The position numbers and the translations under genes were made by a program. DNA of 64,000 nt from Streptomyces gobiensis (GTDB lineage: Bacteria > Actinomycetota > Actinomycetes > Streptomycetales > Streptomycetaceae), in contig NZ_CP086120.1 in NCBI RefSeq assembly GCF_021216675.1, positions 4,276,501 to 4,340,500 of the forward strand. Reading direction: 5' to 3'. This document shows positions 14,523-23,912 of the stretch, piece after piece. The notes beneath the pieces were generated by a model. It was not told the origin of the DNA, searched no databases, and was given only the letters and a program-made list of their open reading frames with translations. The stretch's first letter is position 1. Every line of letters starts with the position of its first letter.

Positions 14523-17500
14523 GTGCAGGGACGTTTCAAGAGGGATGGCAGCGCTGCGGGGGACCCGGAGCTGCGCGGGGCAACCGACCGCGGCTCCTCT
14601 GCCCAGCGCGCGCGGGAGGGTCGGCCGGCGGTCGTCCATGACGCTGACGGCGGCGCCAGCTCCAAGGGGCAATCGGATGGCAGCGCGGACAGCGCCGTAG
14701 GTCCGAAGGAGCCCAGCGGGCCGGGGTCTCGGCTGGCGCTGCGCAACTGGCGCATCAGTACCCGCCTTGTTTCCCTCCTCGCGCTGCCCGTTGTGGCCGC
14801 GACGACCCTGGGCGCCTTCCGGATCGTCGACGCCCGTGGCGAGGTCGAGCAGCTGGAGAACATGAAGCTGCTCACCGAGATGACCCAGCAGGCCACTGAG
14901 CTGGCCGCCGCGCTCCAGGAGGAGCGCGACCGCTCGGCCGGGCCGCTGACCGCGCACGGCAATGCCAAGGACGACACGGTCGTCGGGCCGCGGGAGAAGA
15001 CCGACAAGGCGAAGCAGTCCTTCAACGAGGCCACCGGAGACCTGACCGCGGGCGGCGATGAGCTGCTCGTCGGAGTCCAGTCGACGATCATCGACATCGG
15101 CCGCCAGCTCAACACGATCAAGAACATCCGGGAACGGGCCTATGAGAACCCGGCCGCCATCGCCGAGACCGTCGGTGAGTACAACCGCCTGATCGTTTCG
15201 CTGCTCTCCCTCTCCCAGGACATGGCGCAGGCGACCAGCAACCCGGAGATGGTCAGGAGCACCCGGGCGCTCGCCGCGTTCTCCACCGCCAAGGAGTACG
15301 CGTCGATCCAGCGCGCCGTCATCAGCGCCGGTCTCGCCCCCAAGAGCGGACCCAAGCTCTCCGAGAACGACCGGCGCTACGGCAAGATCGCGCTCGACAA
15401 CGAGCGCGCGGCCATGAGCCGGTTCAACGTCATCTACCAGAGTGACCGGGCCGCCGAGCTCACCAAGCCCCTCGACGGCGGCATCGTCAACATCACCTCC
15501 GCCAACGAATACGCCTCCCGCGTCTTCAAGAGCCCCGACGGGATCAAGGCCGAGAAACGTTCGTACATGGACTGGTACGACCAGGACCGTACGAAGATCG
15601 ACGAGATGGCCAAGATCGAGAAGACGCTGCTCACCCAGATGGAGCAGCAGGCCCGAGAGCTGCGCTCGGAGTCGCAGCAAGCCGCCCTGTTCAACGGTGC
15701 CGTCATCCTGCTGGTCCTCGGTATCTCGCTCGTCGGCGCCTTTGTTGTGGCCCGTTCCATGGTCAGCTCGCTGCGGCGGCTGCAGGACACCGCGCAGGAG
15801 GTCTCCCGCAGGCGGCTGCCCGAGCTGGTCAAGCAGCTCTCGGAGTCCGAGCCGCAGGAGGTCGACACCACCGTCCAGTCCGTCGGTGTGCACAGCCGGG
15901 ACGAGATCGGCAAGGTGGCCACGGCCTTCGACGACGTGCACCGCGAGGCGGTCCGCCTCGCCAGTGAGCAGGCGCTGCTGCGAGGCAACGTCAACGCGAT
16001 GTTCACCAACCTCTCGCGCCGCAGCCAGGGCCTTATCCAGCGTCAGCTCTCGCTCATCTCCGAACTGGAGTCCCGCGAGGCCGACCCGGACCAGCTCTCC
16101 TCGCTCTTCAAGCTGGACCACCTCGCGACCCGTATGCGCCGGAACGGTGAGAACCTGCTCGTCCTCGCGGGTGAAGAGCCGGGCCGCCGCTGGACCCGGC
16201 CGGTCCCGCTCGTGGACGTACTCCGCGCCGCCGCCTCCGAGGTGGAGCAGTACGAGCGCATTGAGCTGAGCGCCGTCCCGACCACCGAGGTCGCGGGCCG
16301 GGTCGTCAACGACCTGGTGCACCTCCTCGCCGAGCTGCTGGAGAACGCCACCTCGTTCTCCTCGCCGCAGACCAAGGTCAAGGTCACCGGTCACGCGCTG
16401 CCCGACGGCCGTGTCCTGGTGGAGATCCACGACACCGGCATCGGGCTCTCGCCCGAGGACCTGGCCGCGATCAATGAGCGGCTGGCCAACCCGCCGACCG
16501 TCGATGTGTCGGTCTCCCGGCGCATGGGCCTGTTCGTGGTTGGCCGGCTGTCCCTGCGGCACGGCATCCGTATCCAGCTCCGCCCCTCCGACTCCGGTGG
16601 CACCACCGCGCTGGTCATGCTGCCGGTGGATGTCGCCCAGAGCGGCCAGGGCGTCAAGGGCAAGCCCGGCGCCGGTATGGGCGCCCCCGGCGGTGCCCCG
16701 CCGGCCGCCGCCACCCTCAAGCGCGAGCCACAGGGCTCCGGCGCCCCGTCCGGTACGAGCCGTCTCGGCGCCCTGCCGACCCGTGGCCAGGTGCCCAGCG
16801 GCGACCAGCGCCCCGCCCTGCCCGGCGCCGACCGGGGTGGCCCGGGCGGTTTCGGTGGCCCCGGCGGCCCGGGCGCCCCAAGCGGTCCCGGCGTCAACGG
16901 CCGTGGCCCCGGCGCCGGCCCGCCGCCCCGCCACGGTGCGGGCGCCCCGAGTGCCCCGCCCCCGTCCCCGACCCTGCCCGCTCCCACCCCGCCGGCTCCC
17001 GCTCCCGCGCCGACCGGCACCGCCGGCGGCCGCCCGCCGCAGCTGCCCGCACGCGACAGCGAACCCGTCGGCGAGCTCCCGCCCCGCGAGCCGAGCCCCG
17101 GACCCCCGGCACCGACCGGGAACCGGGCGGGCAGCCAGCGCCCGAGCTGGGCCGGTGCCTCCGGCCGCCCGGCCCCGGAGCAGCGGGACCGCGAGGGGGC
17201 CGACACCCCGCGCGGCCATGAAGAACCCGAGTCCACCGGGGAGTTCGCCCGGCCCGGATTCACCGGCGCCTCCAGCGGCGCGCCGGCCCGCGCCCCACGG
17301 CAGGACATCCCGCAGCAGCCACAGCACAGCGACACGGGTGAGTACCCGCAGCCGTCCGTCCCGGCCCGCCTCGATGACACCACCGAGCTGGACAGGCCTG
17401 TGGCCCCGGGTAATGCGGACAGCGCCCGGACGCCGATCTTCGAGGAGATGGAGACGAGCTGGTTCAGCGCTCGCTCCAGCCGTAACCAGCAGCAGCCGGA

Positions 17501-17912
17501 ACGCAGTCAGCAGCCGGAGCCTTCGGCTGCGCCATCAGCTGCGCCCGCCGGTCCCAGCGGCTCCGCAGGGTCCCCTCGGGCCGCTGAGGAGACCCGGTCC
17601 GCGGGCAACTGGCAGGCGTCGCCCAACGATGAGCGCTGGCGCCGGGCCGAACAGCTCCGCCAGCCCGCGGCCGGTGGGGTCACCACCTCCGGACTGCCGC
17701 GCCGGGTGCCCCGTGCCAACCTGGTCGCGGGCACCGCACAGACCGCTCCGCAGCAGTCAACAACGCCGAGTGGCCCCCAGGTCTCGCGTGCGCCCGGTGA
17801 TGTGCGTGGCCGTCTGACCAACCTCCGCAGGGGAATCCAACAGGGCCGTCAGGCCGGCGACCCCGGCAGCAATGATCGGGGCTCCGGCCCCACTTACCAG
17901 CAGGAGCGTTAG
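14523..17912 (+). CDS. cvnA1: Conservon sensor kinase-like protein CvnA1
   Basis: The 1129-aa product is a membrane protein resembling a histidine kinase. Order: cytoplasmic start (1-75), membrane segment near 80-100 (LVSLLALPVVAATTLGAF), extracytoplasmic nitrate/nitrite-sensor-like helical region to about 395, second membrane segment (FNGAVILLVLGISLVGAFVV), HAMP, a dimerisation-like helix with H533 in LDHLATRMRR, and a HATPase domain with N608 in ELLENATSF and IHDTGIGLS. After about 705 it is a Pro/Gly/Ala-rich tail. Conservon A proteins are proposed to act with the B, C and D products as a G-protein-like complex at the membrane. Start GTG 14523 has a weak AGAGG upstream. Confidence 0.88.
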   Translation: MQGRFKRDGSAAGDPELRGATDRGSSAQRAREGRPAVVHDADGGASSKGQSDGSADSAVGPKEPSGPGSRLALRNWRISTRLVSLLALPVVAATTLGAFRIVDARGEVEQLENMKLLTEMTQQATELAAALQEERDRSAGPLTAHGNAKDDTVVGPREKTDKAKQSFNEATGDLTAGGDELLVGVQSTIIDIGRQLNTIKNIRERAYENPAAIAETVGEYNRLIVSLLSLSQDMAQATSNPEMVRSTRALAAFSTAKEYASIQRAVISAGLAPKSGPKLSENDRRYGKIALDNERAAMSRFNVIYQSDRAAELTKPLDGGIVNITSANEYASRVFKSPDGIKAEKRSYMDWYDQDRTKIDEMAKIEKTLLTQMEQQARELRSESQQAALFNGAVILLVLGISLVGAFVVARSMVSSLRRLQDTAQEVSRRRLPELVKQLSESEPQEVDTTVQSVGVHSRDEIGKVATAFDDVHREAVRLASEQALLRGNVNAMFTNLSRRSQGLIQRQLSLISELESREADPDQLSSLFKLDHLATRMRRNGENLLVLAGEEPGRRWTRPVPLVDVLRAAASEVEQYERIELSAVPTTEVAGRVVNDLVHLLAELLENATSFSSPQTKVKVTGHALPDGRVLVEIHDTGIGLSPEDLAAINERLANPPTVDVSVSRRMGLFVVGRLSLRHGIRIQLRPSDSGGTTALVMLPVDVAQSGQGVKGKPGAGMGAPGGAPPAAATLKREPQGSGAPSGTSRLGALPTRGQVPSGDQRPALPGADRGGPGGFGGPGGPGAPSGPGVNGRGPGAGPPPRHGAGAPSAPPPSPTLPAPTPPAPAPAPTGTAGGRPPQLPARDSEPVGELPPREPSPGPPAPTGNRAGSQRPSWAGASGRPAPEQRDREGADTPRGHEEPESTGEFARPGFTGASSGAPARAPRQDIPQQPQHSDTGEYPQPSVPARLDDTTELDRPVAPGNADSARTPIFEEMETSWFSARSSRNQQQPERSQQPEPSAAPSAAPAGPSGSAGSPRAAEETRSAGNWQASPNDERWRRAEQLRQPAAGGVTTSGLPRRVPRANLVAGTAQTAPQQSTTPSGPQVSRAPGDVRGRLTNLRRGIQQGRQAGDPGSNDRGSGPTYQQER

Positions 17913-18335
17913 TTGAGTCCGATGAGCCAGGCGGCGCAGAATCTGAACTGGTTGATCACCAACTTTGTGGACCACACCCCGGGGGTGTCGCACACAGTGG
18001 TGGTCTCCGCCGACGGCCTCCTTCTGGCGATGTCCGAGGGGTTTCCACGGGACCGTGCCGATCAGCTGGCGGCGGTTGCCTCCGGGCTGACCTCGCTGAC
18101 CGCGGGCGCCTCGCGGATCTTCGAGGGCGGTAGTGTGAACCAGACCGTGGTGGAGATGGAACGTGGTTTCCTCTTCATCATGTCGATCTCGGACGGCTCC
18201 TCACTGGCCGTACTCGCTCATCCAGACGCCGATATCGGTCTGGTCGGATATGAGATGGCCCTTCTGGTGGACCGGGCGGGTACCGTCCTTACTCCGGACC
18301 TCCGTGCCGAACTGCAAGGAAGCCTGCTTAACTAG
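17913..18335 (+). CDS. cvnB1: Roadblock/LC7-domain protein CvnB1
   Basis: 140-aa roadblock/LC7 protein, the family of dimeric regulators of small GTPases such as MglB. It starts at TTG 17913, immediately after the cvnA1 stop, with AGGAG 6 nt upstream; ATG 17922 is 15 nt from that site and less likely. The sequence is almost the same as CvnB2: 138 of 140 residues match (H21/N21 and D105/E105 differ). It is expected to bind the CvnD1 GTPase and CvnA1. Confidence 0.92.
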   Translation: MSPMSQAAQNLNWLITNFVDHTPGVSHTVVVSADGLLLAMSEGFPRDRADQLAAVASGLTSLTAGASRIFEGGSVNQTVVEMERGFLFIMSISDGSSLAVLAHPDADIGLVGYEMALLVDRAGTVLTPDLRAELQGSLLN

Positions 18336-18401
18336 CCCGCGCTCCCCCCACATGAGCATTACAGTCCGCCTCGCCGACCTTATGCCTCGCTCGGAGGAGC
18401 C

Positions 18402-18809
18402 ATGACCACGCCGCCCGCCTCACCCGACCCGTACGGTCATCAAGCACCGTACGGGGTCGACGAAGGCGACCAGCCGCTGGTGCGCCCGTATGCCATGACC
18501 GGCGGCCGGACCCGGCCGCGCTATGAGCTCGCCATCGAGGCGCTGGTCAGCACCAGTGCCGAACCGGTACAGCTGCAAGGTCTGCTCCCTGAGCACCAGC
18601 GCATCTGTCATCTGTGCCGTGAGGTGAAGTCCGTCGCGGAGGTCTCGGCACTGCTCGCGATACCGCTCGGGGTGGCCCGGATTCTTATCGCCGACCTCGC
18701 CGAAGCCGGGATGGTGGCCATCCACCAGCCCGGCGGCAGCGGTGAGTCCGGCGGTGCCCCAGATGTGACGCTGCTCGAAAGGGTGCTCAGTGGACTTCGC
18801 AAGCTCTAG
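18402..18809 (+). CDS. cvnC1: DUF742 protein CvnC1
   Basis: The 135-aa DUF742 family product has a Pro-rich start, the signature PLVRPYAMTGGRTRPRY, and a winged-helix-like core (segments HQRICHLC, VAEVSALLAIPLGVARIL and LAEAGMVAIHQP). ATG 18402 has a strong GGAGGAG site. Its 3' end overlaps the cvnD1 start by 20 bp, implying translational coupling. It is the C component of the conservon; its biochemical role is not established. Confidence 0.92.
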   Translation: MTTPPASPDPYGHQAPYGVDEGDQPLVRPYAMTGGRTRPRYELAIEALVSTSAEPVQLQGLLPEHQRICHLCREVKSVAEVSALLAIPLGVARILIADLAEAGMVAIHQPGGSGESGGAPDVTLLERVLSGLRKL

Positions 18810-19389
18810 CCCCCACACGGCATATGGCGCGGGCCCGGCCCGCTCCACCACCTCCGCGAAGATCGTGGTGGCGGGTGGCTTCGGTGTGGGCAAGACGACC
18901 TTTGTGGGCGCCGTGTCGGAGATCAATCCGCTGCGTACCGAGGCCGTGATGACGTCCGCCTCGGCGGGCATCGACGACCTCACGCACACCGGCGGTAAGA
19001 CCACCACGACCGTGGCGATGGATTTCGGCCGGATCACGCTCGACGACGACCTGATTCTCTATCTCTTCGGTACGCCCGGTCAGGACCGCTTCTGGTTTAT
19101 GTGGGATGACCTGGTCCGTGGTGCTATCGGCGCGGTCGTCCTGGTCGACACCAGACGCCTGGCGGACTGTTTCCCGGCGGTCGACTACTTCGAGAACAGC
19201 GGCCTGCCTTTTGTGATCGCGCTCAACGGTTTCGACGGCCACCAGCCATACCGCCCGGAAGAAGTGCGCGAAGCGCTTCAGATCGGCCCGGAGGCGCCCA
19301 TCATCATCACCGACGCCCGCCATCGCGCGGACGCCAAGGGCGCGCTCATCCAGCTCGTAGAGCATGCGCTGCTGGCCAGACTTCGCTAG
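18790..19389 (+). CDS. cvnD1: Conservon small GTPase CvnD1
   Basis: 199-aa Ras-like/MglA-related GTPase. G1 is GGFGVGKTTF, G3 is FGTPGQDRF, and the guanine-specificity loop is LNGFD instead of the usual NKxD, typical of this bacterial group. It starts at GTG 18790 inside cvnC1. It probably cycles between nucleotide states under control of CvnB1 and signals from CvnA1. No cytochrome P450 (the E gene of some conservons) follows; a hairpin ends the operon. Confidence 0.93.
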   Translation: MDFASSSPHTAYGAGPARSTTSAKIVVAGGFGVGKTTFVGAVSEINPLRTEAVMTSASAGIDDLTHTGGKTTTTVAMDFGRITLDDDLILYLFGTPGQDRFWFMWDDLVRGAIGAVVLVDTRRLADCFPAVDYFENSGLPFVIALNGFDGHQPYRPEEVREALQIGPEAPIIITDARHRADAKGALIQLVEHALLARLR

Positions 19390-19410
19390 GTACCCGCGGG
19401 GACGGACGCG

Positions 19411-19444
19411 GGCGGGGCTGTGTGCTTCAGCACACGTCCCGCCT
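19411..19444 (+). terminator. Hairpin after cvnD1
   Basis: GGCGGG and TGTGTGC pair with GCACAC and CCCGCC across loop TTCA, 21 nt after the cvnD1 stop. It separates the two conservon operons. Confidence 0.7.
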
Positions 19445-19703
19445 GAGCGTTCATAACATTTCGACAGACAATTGAAGTGCCGTGGCCACGGGCGGCGAGC
19501 AGGCCACTCCCCTCTGCACACGTTTCTCCTGGCTTTTGCTGTCAAGCGAACGTAAATGCCCGTTTTTTCGGGTAGTCGTTCCGGCCAGCGGTCGCACTTT
19601 CAAGTGTTTGGAAAGCACCGCCCCGACGTGCTGAAATTCCCTTAACTCAGCAGTAGTTACGGCACCTCGAGGACGACGTGCCGAAGCCGAGAGGTTTGGT
19701 CGA
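19445..19703 (+). promoter_or_regulatory. cvnA2 upstream region
   Basis: This region contains the cvnA2 promoter, not resolved. CGGCAC (19660-19665) and GTGCCG (19678-19683) form an inverted pair 20 bp before the start and could be an operator or leader hairpin. It shows no clear similarity to the cvnA1 upstream region. Confidence 0.3.
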
Positions 19704-22700
19704 GTGAGGCGAAGTAAGACGGCATCCCCGCCGCCGGAGTCGCGCGGCAACTTCACGCCGCGCGCTGCGGCGTCGTCCGCTGAACCGTCCTCGGCCCCCG
19801 CTGAGTCCGGGAACAGCAGCAAGTTCGCCATCCGTAACTGGCGGGTGGCCGCCCGGCTGAACGCCATTCTGCTGATCCCGGTGCTCGTCGCCCTCGTCTT
19901 CGGTGGCTTCCGGGTGCACAGCTCGATGGAGACGCTGAACGAGGCCGAGGACGCCGAGCGCACCGCCGAGCTTGTACGGGCCGCCTCTGCCTACGCCCAC
20001 GCTCTCCTGGATGAGCGGGACCGCACCGCCGCCCCGCTCCTCAAGGGCGATCAGGACGACCCGGAGATCGCAGAGGCGCGCAAGGCCACCGATGACGCCA
20101 AGGAGCTCTTCCACGAGGCCGCTGAGCGCGCGCCCGACACGGACAGCCTGCAGACTCGGCTGGACAACATCGAGAAGGTCGAGCCGAAGCTCGCCTCGCT
20201 GCGTCAAGCCGCTTACACCGACCGGCTGAGCGGTGTGGACACAGAGCTCGGCTTCGTCCAGATCCAGCACCCGCTGATGAACCTCGCCAATGAGCTCGGT
20301 CTGGGCACCGGCAACGTCACGGCTTACGGCCGTACCGTCTACGCCATCTCGCTCGCCAAATCCGCTGCGTCGCTGAACCGCTCCATCGGCACCCATCTGC
20401 TGATCAAGCCCGGCCCTTCGGCCAAGGACAAGGCCGAGCAGCTGACCGCCTTCCAGTCCTACGCCTATCTGGAGAAAGTCGCCCTCGGCGAGTACCTGTC
20501 CGGCGGGACCCAGGAGGACGACGACCGGCTCAAGTCCGATATGCGGGCTCTCCAGGCCAAGGGCAAGGAGAAGATCGCCGAGGCCAAGCGGCAGGCCGAG
20601 AGCGCCGGCCAGCCCTTTGTCGCCCCGCCGCCGATGGACGGCATGATCGAGAAGATCGGCTCCGGCGCCCGGCCGACCACGCTGGCCCGGCAGGGCATTA
20701 CCGCCCAGACCTGGTACCAGACCGCGACCGGCAAGTTCGATGTCTACCGCGGTATCGAGCAGGACCTCGCCGACAAGGCCGTGACCGAGGCCCAGGAGAT
20801 CGCCTCCGACGCCAAGCGCGACGCCATCGTCAACTCCATGGTCGTGCTGGCCGCTCTGCTGATCGCCTTCATGGTGGCGGGGCTGATGGCCCGCTCGATG
20901 AGCCGCAGCATGAACCGGCTGCGCAACGCCGCCTTCGACGTGGCCGAGCAGCGGCTGCCGATGCTCGTCGACCAGCTCTCCCGCACCGAGCCGGGACGGG
21001 TGGACACCAACGTCAAGCCGATCCCGATCAGCAGCCAGGATGAGATCGGCGAGGTCGCCCGGGCCTTCGACCAGGTACACCGCGAGGCCGTCCGGCTCGC
21101 CGCCGAGCAGGCGCTGCTGCGGGGCAACGTCAACGCGATCTTCACCAACCTCTCCAGCCGTAACCAGGGCCTCATTGAGCGCCAGCTCGGCCTGATCACG
21201 GACCTGGAGAACAACGAGGCCGACCCGGACCAGCTGGAGAACCTCTTCAAGCTGGACCACCTCGCGACCCGTATGCGGCGAAACGGTGAGAACCTGCTCG
21301 TCCTCGCGGGCGAGGAACCGGGCCGGCGCTGGAACCAGCCGGTGCCGCTGGTCGACGTCATGCGCGCCGCCTCCTCCGAGGTGGAGTCCTACGAGCGGAT
21401 CGAGCTGTCCGGCGTCCCGGAGAGCGAGATCCACGGCGCCGTGGTCACCGACCTGGTGCACCTCCTCGCCGAGCTGCTGGAGAACGCCACCTCGTTCTCC
21501 TCGCCACAGACCAAGGTCAACGTCACCGCGACCCGGCTGCCCGACGGCCGGGTGATGGTCGAGATTCATGACAAGGGCATCGGGCTGACCCCCGAGGACT
21601 TCGCGGACATCAACCACAAGCTGGCCAATCCACCGACCGTGGACGCCGCTGTGTCCCAGCGCATGGGCCTGTTCGTGGTCGGCCGCCTCGCCGACCGGCA
21701 TGGCATCCGCGTCCAGCTGCGCCCCTCCGGCGAACAGGCGGGCACCACCTCGCTGGTCATGCTGCCCGAGGCGATCACCCGCGGTGGTGGCGGCGAGGAG
21801 TTCGTCGAAGAGGACTTCACCGTCTCCCGGATCGTGCAGGAGCAGCCCCAGATCTCCCAGCAGGCCCAGCCGCCCCAGCTGGCCGCGGACCCGGGGTACT
21901 CCCGCCAGCCCACCGCCGCCGAACTGGGCTTCGACGACTCCCGCTATGAGTCCGTCGAGGTGCCGGATGACGCTTCCGCGCTCGACCCGGTGGGGCGCTC
22001 GTTGATGCGTGAGGAGCGCCGCGCGGCGCTGGAGGTGCAGCAGGGCGCGTATGACCGGTACGAGCCCCAGCAGCAGGAGCAGGGGTACGAGGAGCAGTCT
22101 TACGAGCGGCAGGGGTACGACCCCGGCTACCAGGAGCCGCAGTACCGGCAGCAGTACCAGGAGCCGCGGGCCCAGGAGTCGCAGTACCAAGCACCGCAGT
22201 ACCAAGAGCAGCCTCAGTACCAAGAACCGCGGTACCAAGAACCTCAGTACGAGGAGCCCGCGTATCAGCAGGCGCGGTATGAGGAGCCCCAGCGGGGCCC
22301 GGCGTACGACACCGGATTCCATCCACAACCGGAATCCCGTCCTGCAACTCCCGCAGCTGGCCCAGAGCGCGTAGGCTTCGATCGTCCGGGTGCCTCTTCA
22401 GGCGGTGCACACCCCTTGACCGGTGCTGGTCTACCGCGCAGGGACAAGGGAGGGCACCAGCCCGAGGAGCCCCAGACATCGCTGTTCCAGTCGCAACCGG
22501 AATCTCCGGAAGCGCCACCGCGGGGGTCGCGGTCCGACAACCCTGAGTGGCGTACCGCGAATGACGAGCGCTGGCAGCGGGCGGAGAAGATCCGCGACCC
22601 CAAGGCCGGTGGGGTCACCTCCTCCGGCCTGCCCCGACGTGTGCCCAGGGCGAATCTCGTCGAGGGCACCGCGGAACAGACCCCACAGGGAGGTCCTCAG

Positions 22701-22844
22701 GTCTCCCGTGCCCCGGAAGACGTCCGTGGCAGGTTGAGCAACCTGCACCGTGGCGTACGCAGAGGGCGCGCGGGCGGCCGGGACGCCACCCAGAATGACC
22801 GACCGGGCTTCGGTCCCGGCAGCACCTACGATCAGGAGCGTTAG
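19704..22844 (+). CDS. cvnA2: Conservon sensor kinase-like protein CvnA2
   Basis: The 1046-aa paralogue of CvnA1 has the same layout: cytoplasmic start, membrane segment (ARLNAILLIPVLVALVFGGF), extracytoplasmic helical region, second membrane segment (MVVLAALLIAFMVAGLMA), HAMP, kinase-like helix (LDHLATRMRRNGENLLVLAG) and HATPase domain (ELLENATSF, IHDKGIGLT). The kinase core is close to CvnA1, but the sensor region and tail differ. The tail after about residue 780 has repeated Gln-Tyr-Glu-Pro units (QYQEPRYQEPQYEEP) instead of Pro/Gly. Start GTG 19704 has GAGAGG upstream. The sensor divergence suggests a different signal. Confidence 0.88.
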   Translation: MRRSKTASPPPESRGNFTPRAAASSAEPSSAPAESGNSSKFAIRNWRVAARLNAILLIPVLVALVFGGFRVHSSMETLNEAEDAERTAELVRAASAYAHALLDERDRTAAPLLKGDQDDPEIAEARKATDDAKELFHEAAERAPDTDSLQTRLDNIEKVEPKLASLRQAAYTDRLSGVDTELGFVQIQHPLMNLANELGLGTGNVTAYGRTVYAISLAKSAASLNRSIGTHLLIKPGPSAKDKAEQLTAFQSYAYLEKVALGEYLSGGTQEDDDRLKSDMRALQAKGKEKIAEAKRQAESAGQPFVAPPPMDGMIEKIGSGARPTTLARQGITAQTWYQTATGKFDVYRGIEQDLADKAVTEAQEIASDAKRDAIVNSMVVLAALLIAFMVAGLMARSMSRSMNRLRNAAFDVAEQRLPMLVDQLSRTEPGRVDTNVKPIPISSQDEIGEVARAFDQVHREAVRLAAEQALLRGNVNAIFTNLSSRNQGLIERQLGLITDLENNEADPDQLENLFKLDHLATRMRRNGENLLVLAGEEPGRRWNQPVPLVDVMRAASSEVESYERIELSGVPESEIHGAVVTDLVHLLAELLENATSFSSPQTKVNVTATRLPDGRVMVEIHDKGIGLTPEDFADINHKLANPPTVDAAVSQRMGLFVVGRLADRHGIRVQLRPSGEQAGTTSLVMLPEAITRGGGGEEFVEEDFTVSRIVQEQPQISQQAQPPQLAADPGYSRQPTAAELGFDDSRYESVEVPDDASALDPVGRSLMREERRAALEVQQGAYDRYEPQQQEQGYEEQSYERQGYDPGYQEPQYRQQYQEPRAQESQYQAPQYQEQPQYQEPRYQEPQYEEPAYQQARYEEPQRGPAYDTGFHPQPESRPATPAAGPERVGFDRPGASSGGAHPLTGAGLPRRDKGGHQPEEPQTSLFQSQPESPEAPPRGSRSDNPEWRTANDERWQRAEKIRDPKAGGVTSSGLPRRVPRANLVEGTAEQTPQGGPQVSRAPEDVRGRLSNLHRGVRRGRAGGRDATQNDRPGFGPGSTYDQER

Positions 22845-22845
22845 T

Positions 22846-23268
22846 GTGAGCCCGATGAGCCAGGCGGCGCAGAACCTGAACTGGTTGATCACCAACTTTG
22901 TGGACAACACTCCAGGGGTGTCGCACACAGTGGTGGTCTCCGCCGACGGCCTCCTTCTGGCGATGTCGGAGGGATTCCCGCGTGACCGTGCCGATCAGCT
23001 GGCGGCGGTCGCTTCCGGGCTGACGTCGCTGACCGCGGGCGCCTCGCGGATCTTTGAGGGCGGTAGCGTGAATCAGACCGTGGTGGAGATGGAACGTGGT
23101 TTCCTCTTCATCATGTCGATCTCGGACGGCTCCTCACTGGCCGTACTTGCCCATCCGGAGGCCGATATCGGTCTTGTCGGATATGAGATGGCCCTTCTGG
23201 TGGACCGGGCGGGTACCGTCCTTACCCCAGATCTCCGCGCCGAACTGCAAGGAAGCCTTCTCAACTAG
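22846..23268 (+). CDS. cvnB2: Roadblock/LC7-domain protein CvnB2
   Basis: 140-aa roadblock/LC7 protein, nearly the same as CvnB1. GTG 22846 lies 1 nt after the cvnA2 stop with AGGAG 7 nt upstream, matching the cvnB1 arrangement. The upstream in-frame start at 22750 lies within cvnA2 and is unlikely. The near identity implies that CvnB1 and CvnB2 could exchange partners unless expression or location separates them. Confidence 0.92.
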   Translation: MSPMSQAAQNLNWLITNFVDNTPGVSHTVVVSADGLLLAMSEGFPRDRADQLAAVASGLTSLTAGASRIFEGGSVNQTVVEMERGFLFIMSISDGSSLAVLAHPEADIGLVGYEMALLVDRAGTVLTPDLRAELQGSLLN

Positions 23269-23287
23269 CAAACATCCGGTGCACTTT

Positions 23288-23317
23288 GCGTCTCCGCGCC
23301 ATAAGGTGCGGAGACGC
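23288..23317 (+). terminator. Hairpin between cvnB2 and cvnC2
   Basis: GCGTCTCCGC and GCGGAGACGC form a perfect 10-bp stem with a 10-nt loop. It lies inside the operon and may attenuate cvnC2-cvnD2 or protect upstream mRNA. The equivalent cvnB1-cvnC1 gap has no such stem. Confidence 0.5.
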
Positions 23318-23378
23318 GGGCACCGCTTGAACGCTCATCCAGTGGTGGTCCCGTAGTCCGGCAGTCGGAGGAGGAAAC

Positions 23379-23912
23379 GTGGCAACGCCCCCAGGCGGTC
23401 CGTACGGCAATGAGCAGCAGCCGCAGCCCGGCCAGCCGTACCAGCGCTTCAACTTCCCCTCAGCGCCGAGCCACCAGCAGCAGGCACCGCAGCAGCCGCC
23501 GCACCGTGCCCAGCCGGTACAGCAGCCGCCCCAGCAGCGTTCCCAGCGCGGCGGGAGCGGCGACAGCGAGCGCCAGCCACTGGTACGCCCCTACGCGATG
23601 ACCGGCGGCCGCACCCGGCCGCGCTACCAGCTAGCCATCGAGGCGCTGGTGCACACCACCGCGCAGTCCGCCCAGCTTCAGGGACAACTCCCGGAACACC
23701 AGCGGATCTGCCGACTGTGCTACGAGATCAAGTCGGTCGCCGAGATCTCGGCACTACTCTCCATTCCCCTAGGCGTCGCCCGGATTCTCGTCGCCGACCT
23801 CGCCGAGGCCGGACTTGTCGCCATTCACCAGCCTGGCGGCGACGAATCCGCCGGCGGACAGCCAGATGTGACACTGCTCGAAAGGGTGCTCAGTGGACTT
23901 CGCAAGCTCTAG
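23379..23912 (+). CDS. cvnC2: DUF742 protein CvnC2
   Basis: The 177-aa paralogue of CvnC1 is longer because of a Gln/Pro-rich N-terminal extension (about 60 residues, segment QQQAPQQPPHRAQPVQQPPQ). The DUF742 core is conserved: PLVRPYAMTGGRTRPRY, EHQRICRLC and IPLGVARIL. GTG 23379 follows a strong GGAGGAGG site. It overlaps cvnD2 by 20 bp, as in the first conservon. Confidence 0.92.
   Translation: MATPPGGPYGNEQQPQPGQPYQRFNFPSAPSHQQQAPQQPPHRAQPVQQPPQQRSQRGGSGDSERQPLVRPYAMTGGRTRPRYQLAIEALVHTTAQSAQLQGQLPEHQRICRLCYEIKSVAEISALLSIPLGVARILVADLAEAGLVAIHQPGGDESAGGQPDVTLLERVLSGLRKL

Noticed and set aside
19647..22328. 893-codon minus-strand frame opposite cvnA2
   Set aside because: Leu/Gly/Val-rich shadow of a strongly biased coding strand with no domain. 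The 935-codon frame opposite cvnA1 is rejected for the same reason.
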